From VMDJ01 sp038146785 (GTDB lineage Bacteria; Pseudomonadota; Gammaproteobacteria; Chromatiales; Chromatiaceae), in NCBI GenBank assembly GCA_038146785.1, contig JAYQSI010000019.1:62001-126000 (forward strand): DNA of 64,000 nt, written 5' to 3'. Within the stretch, counting starts at the first letter, position 1. Each line of letters starts with the position of its first letter. The notes beneath the pieces were generated by a model, which was given only the letters and a program-made list of their open reading frames with translations, was not told the origin of the DNA and did no database searches. Of this stretch, positions 61,720 to 64,000 are shown in pieces. The translations under genes were made by a program, and so were the position numbers.

Positions 61720-62403
61720 ATGATTTATCTGCTTGCCTTTTTGCTCTTGCTTGCGCTGATCTACGGACCTCAGTGGTGGGTGCAGCGTGTGTTGGCAAAA
61801 TATAACCACCAAGATGAAGAAAACTTTCCCGGTACGGGTGGTGAATTAGCGCGCCATCTTTTGGATAAATATGGCTTATTTGATGTGAAGGTCGAGACAA
61901 CAGAGGGTGGCGATCATTACGACCCAATCAACCGAGCAGTTCGTCTGACAAAAGATAAGCATGACAGCAAAACACTCACCGCGATAACGGTCTCGGCACA
62001 TGAATGTGGCCATGCCTTGCAACATGCTGCACAAGAACCGCTGTTTCAATGGCGCACGCGTTTGGCAATGGCATCTTTGTGGGCTAATCGACTCGGGTCT
62101 TTTTTGTTGTTTGCGGCACCGATACTTGTCTTGGTGACCAAGGTGCCAAGCTCAGGTGTGCTCACCGCATTGGGTGCTTTTTTAGTGATGGGATTTAGTT
62201 TGGTTGTGCAGCTAGTGACTTTGCCAGTAGAGCTGGATGCAAGCTTTAAGAAGGCGCTACCGATTCTTGAGCATGGTTATCTCGATGAGAATCAAAAGAA
62301 GCCAGCAAGAAAGATCCTGAAAGCCGCGGCTTGGACCTATGTTGCCGGAGCAATGGCAGGTCTGTTGAATTTCTGGCGTTGGCTCGCTGTGTTGCGTCGA
62401 TAA
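61720..62403 (+). CDS. Membrane zinc metallopeptidase (YugP-like)
   Basis: 227 residues. N-terminal hydrophobic helix (LLAFLLLLALIYGPQWWV), zinc motif HECGHALQH (HExxH type, about residues 93-101), and further membrane helices (AAPILVLVTKV, LGAFLVMGFSLVVQLVTLPVELDASF). Matches PF04298, a neutral zinc metallopeptidase family with an unknown substrate. Alone, followed by the NDH/SelD fusion gene. Confidence 0.9.
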   Translation: MIYLLAFLLLLALIYGPQWWVQRVLAKYNHQDEENFPGTGGELARHLLDKYGLFDVKVETTEGGDHYDPINRAVRLTKDKHDSKTLTAITVSAHECGHALQHAAQEPLFQWRTRLAMASLWANRLGSFLLFAAPILVLVTKVPSSGVLTALGAFLVMGFSLVVQLVTLPVELDASFKKALPILEHGYLDENQKKPARKILKAAAWTYVAGAMAGLLNFWRWLAVLRR

Positions 62404-62459
62404 ATTGCTGAGTAGGGTATGAGATAATCGATTTATAAGGTTTTAGGTCGATTCGTTTC

Positions 62460-64000
62460 ATGCAATCAAGCACTCCCATAATCAAAGATATCGTTCTGGT
62501 AGGTGGCGGACACGCTCACGTATCGGTGCTGCGTATGTTTGGTATGAATCCAATTCCGGGAGTGCGTCTAACGCTGATCACTCGCGATATCCATACACCT
62601 TATTCCGGCATGCTGCCGGGCTTTATCGCAGGTCATTATGATTTCGATGACGTGCATATCGATTTAGGCCCTTTGGCGACTTTTGCGAATGCGCGTTTGT
62701 ATCATGGTGAAGTTGAGCGGATAGATCCTGAAGCACAACAAGTATTCGTTAAGGGTCGTCCGCCGGTTGATTACGATGTGTTGTCGATCAACATTGGCTC
62801 TCGTCCACGTACCGATAATGTGCCGGGTGCTTTAGAAAATGCGCTGCCGATAAAGCCAATTGATCTTTGGTTGGAGAAGTGGGCTGAGCTACAACAAAAA
62901 CTGTTAAACACCGAAGAGTATTTGAATATCGCTGTTGTGGGTGGTGGTGCTGGTGGTGTTGAGGTGCTGCTATCAACTCAGCATCAGCTACAAAAATCTT
63001 TGCTGAGAATAATCAAGATCCCTCGCGATTACACTTTGAGCTTTATACCGCTGAAGACGATATTTTGATGGGGCATAACAAAGGTGTGCGTCGTCGTTTT
63101 AATCGTGTGTTTAAAGAGCGCAATGTTTCGGTATTTACCAACAGCCCGGTAACGGAGGTCACCAAGGATTCTTTAATAACCAATGGTGAGACGCGCGATG
63201 TGAATGCGGTGTTATGGACCACCTCTGCATCAGCACCAAGCTGGCCAAAGCAGTCAGGTTTGGCGACTGATGAGCTTGGCTTTATTCAAGTGGATGAGTA
63301 TCTACGTAGCACCTCTCATCCAAATGTTTTCGCGGTGGGTGATATCGCCTCTATGCCATCACCTCGACCTAAATCGGGTGTTTTTGCCGTAAGGCAAGGT
63401 CCTGTGTTGACTGAGAATCTCCGTCGACTCATTAATGGCGATTCGCTCAAGAAATATAAACCGCAAAAGCACTTCTTGGGCTTAATCAGTACGGGTGATA
63501 AACACGCGATAGCCTCTCGTGGTGCCTGGTCACTCGAAGCGGATTGGCTGTGGCGATGGAAAGATTCGATTGATCGCAAATTTATGCGCATGTTTAACGA
63601 GCTACCGGAGATGCCGGAAGCTCAACTCGCCTTACCTCATGTGGCTGATCAAGAAGCACTGAAGGAAATCTCGACCTTGGCTATGCGCTGCGGTGGTTGT
63701 GGTGCCAAGGTCGGCAGCACGGTGCTCAGTCGCGTGTTGAATACGCTTGATAAGCCTTCGCGAGATGATGTGCTGATTGGATTGGATTCGCCTGATGATG
63801 CTGCTGTTTTTTCTGTGCCTGATGGTAAGGCGATGGTGCAGAGCGTGGATTATTTCCGCAGTTTTATTGATGACCCTTATGTGTTTGGTCAGATCGCGGC
63901 AAATCATGCGTTAGGTGACTTGTTTGCAATGGGTGCCCAAGCGCAATCCGCGCTAGCGATAGCAACGGTGCCTTATGGGCGTGAAGCGATTGTTGAGCGA
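62460..64000 (+). pseudogene. selD: NADH-dehydrogenase-like FAD protein fused to selenide,water dikinase SelD; frameshifted and cut by window end
   Basis: The N-terminal frame has VLVGGGHAHVSVLRMFG (FAD site), TPYSGMLPGFIAG and VVGGGAGGVEVLLS (NAD site), then breaks at the AAAAA run 62992-62996; adding one A restores ...LQKIFAENNQDPSRLHFELYTAEDD. The second frame carries the rest of the oxidoreductase and, from about 63684, SelD: MRCGGCGAKVGSTVLSRVL, with the catalytic cysteine and lysine, and AKAMGAQ-like ALGDLFAMGAQAQSAL. It makes selenophosphate; in other bacteria the same fusion serves 2-selenouridine or selenocysteine formation. The C-terminus is beyond base 64000. Confidence 0.88.

Noticed and set aside
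1..64000. tRNA, rRNA, CRISPR, transposase or prophage genes
   Set aside because: I looked through intergenic stretches and the protein set and found no tRNA-like acceptor or T-arm pattern, no repeat-spacer array and no mobile-element protein. A tool search (tRNAscan, ISfinder) would be decisive.

Overview
The window is a dense stretch of chromosome from a Gram-negative gammaproteobacterium. By gene content it is closest to the Pseudomonas/Oceanospirillales side of the class. The evidence is a set of classic gammaproteobacterial neighbourhoods: thiL-pgpA, xseB-ispA, parE and parC close together, rsgA divergent from orn, nnr-tsaE-amiC-mutL-miaA-hfq-hflX-hflK-hflC-DUF2065-hisZ-purA, and epmB divergent from efp-epmA. 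A NhaD-type Na+/H+ antiporter fits a marine or saline habitat, and a sigma-28 gene (fliA) implies that flagellar genes lie elsewhere. I saw no rRNA, tRNA, CRISPR array, insertion sequence, integrase or prophage gene. This is core chromosome rather than an island.

Layout. 1-2.8 kb: end of thiL, pgpA, then leftward folE2, ispA and xseB. 2.9-12.6 kb: rightward CNP1-like protein, parE, a secreted amidohydrolase, a di-heme cytochrome c fused to DUF302, a second DUF302-like protein, parC and mrcB. 12.6-16.4 kb: TPR lipoprotein, small protein, DinG/YoaA helicase, tsaB, and a leftward stand-alone MinC N-domain. 16.4-19.4 kb (leftward): CobW GTPase and a two-gene MotA/TolQ plus MotB-like ion-motor module. 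19.5-25.3 kb: DUF455 protein, lpxH, AEC transporter, an exonuclease/GIY-YIG fusion and two cyclophilins. 25.4-35.6 kb: cysS, sseA, rsgA, orn, a periplasmic-sensor diguanylate cyclase, queG, nnr, tsaE. 35.7-46.5 kb: amiC through purA. 46.5-49.2 kb: EF-P and its lysylation enzymes. 49-55.8 kb: 2OG oxygenase, psd, an AGXT-like aminotransferase, msrB, and a PhoPQ-type two-component cluster with PepSY and glycine-zipper genes. 55.8-64 kb: nhaD, a long noncoding gap with a sigma-54 promoter, fliA, asmA, a methyltransferase, a zinc peptidase, and a NADH-dehydrogenase-like/SelD fusion cut by the window end.

Together the genes cover envelope building (pgpA, mrcB, amiC, lpxH, psd, asmA), chromosome segregation and repair (parE, parC, mutL, xseB, helicase), translation quality (tsaB, tsaE, miaA, queG, EF-P, rsgA, cysS), RNA turnover (hfq, hflX, orn) and protein quality control (hflKC, cyclophilins, msrB).

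A striking property is that eight otherwise conserved genes are split by a single frame change: a TPR lipoprotein, a small hypothetical, rsgA, hflK, epmB, epmA, fliA and ndh-selD. A ninth, the exonuclease/GIY-YIG gene, ends early. Several of the breaks are one-base changes in short homopolymers and hit genes rarely lost together, so base-calling or assembly error is the leading explanation. The most interesting biology is the ion-motor pair at 17.4-19.4 kb, the stand-alone MinC N-domain, a structured leader with a terminator in front of DUF2065-hisZ-purA, and the sigma-54 promoter of the solitary fliA.
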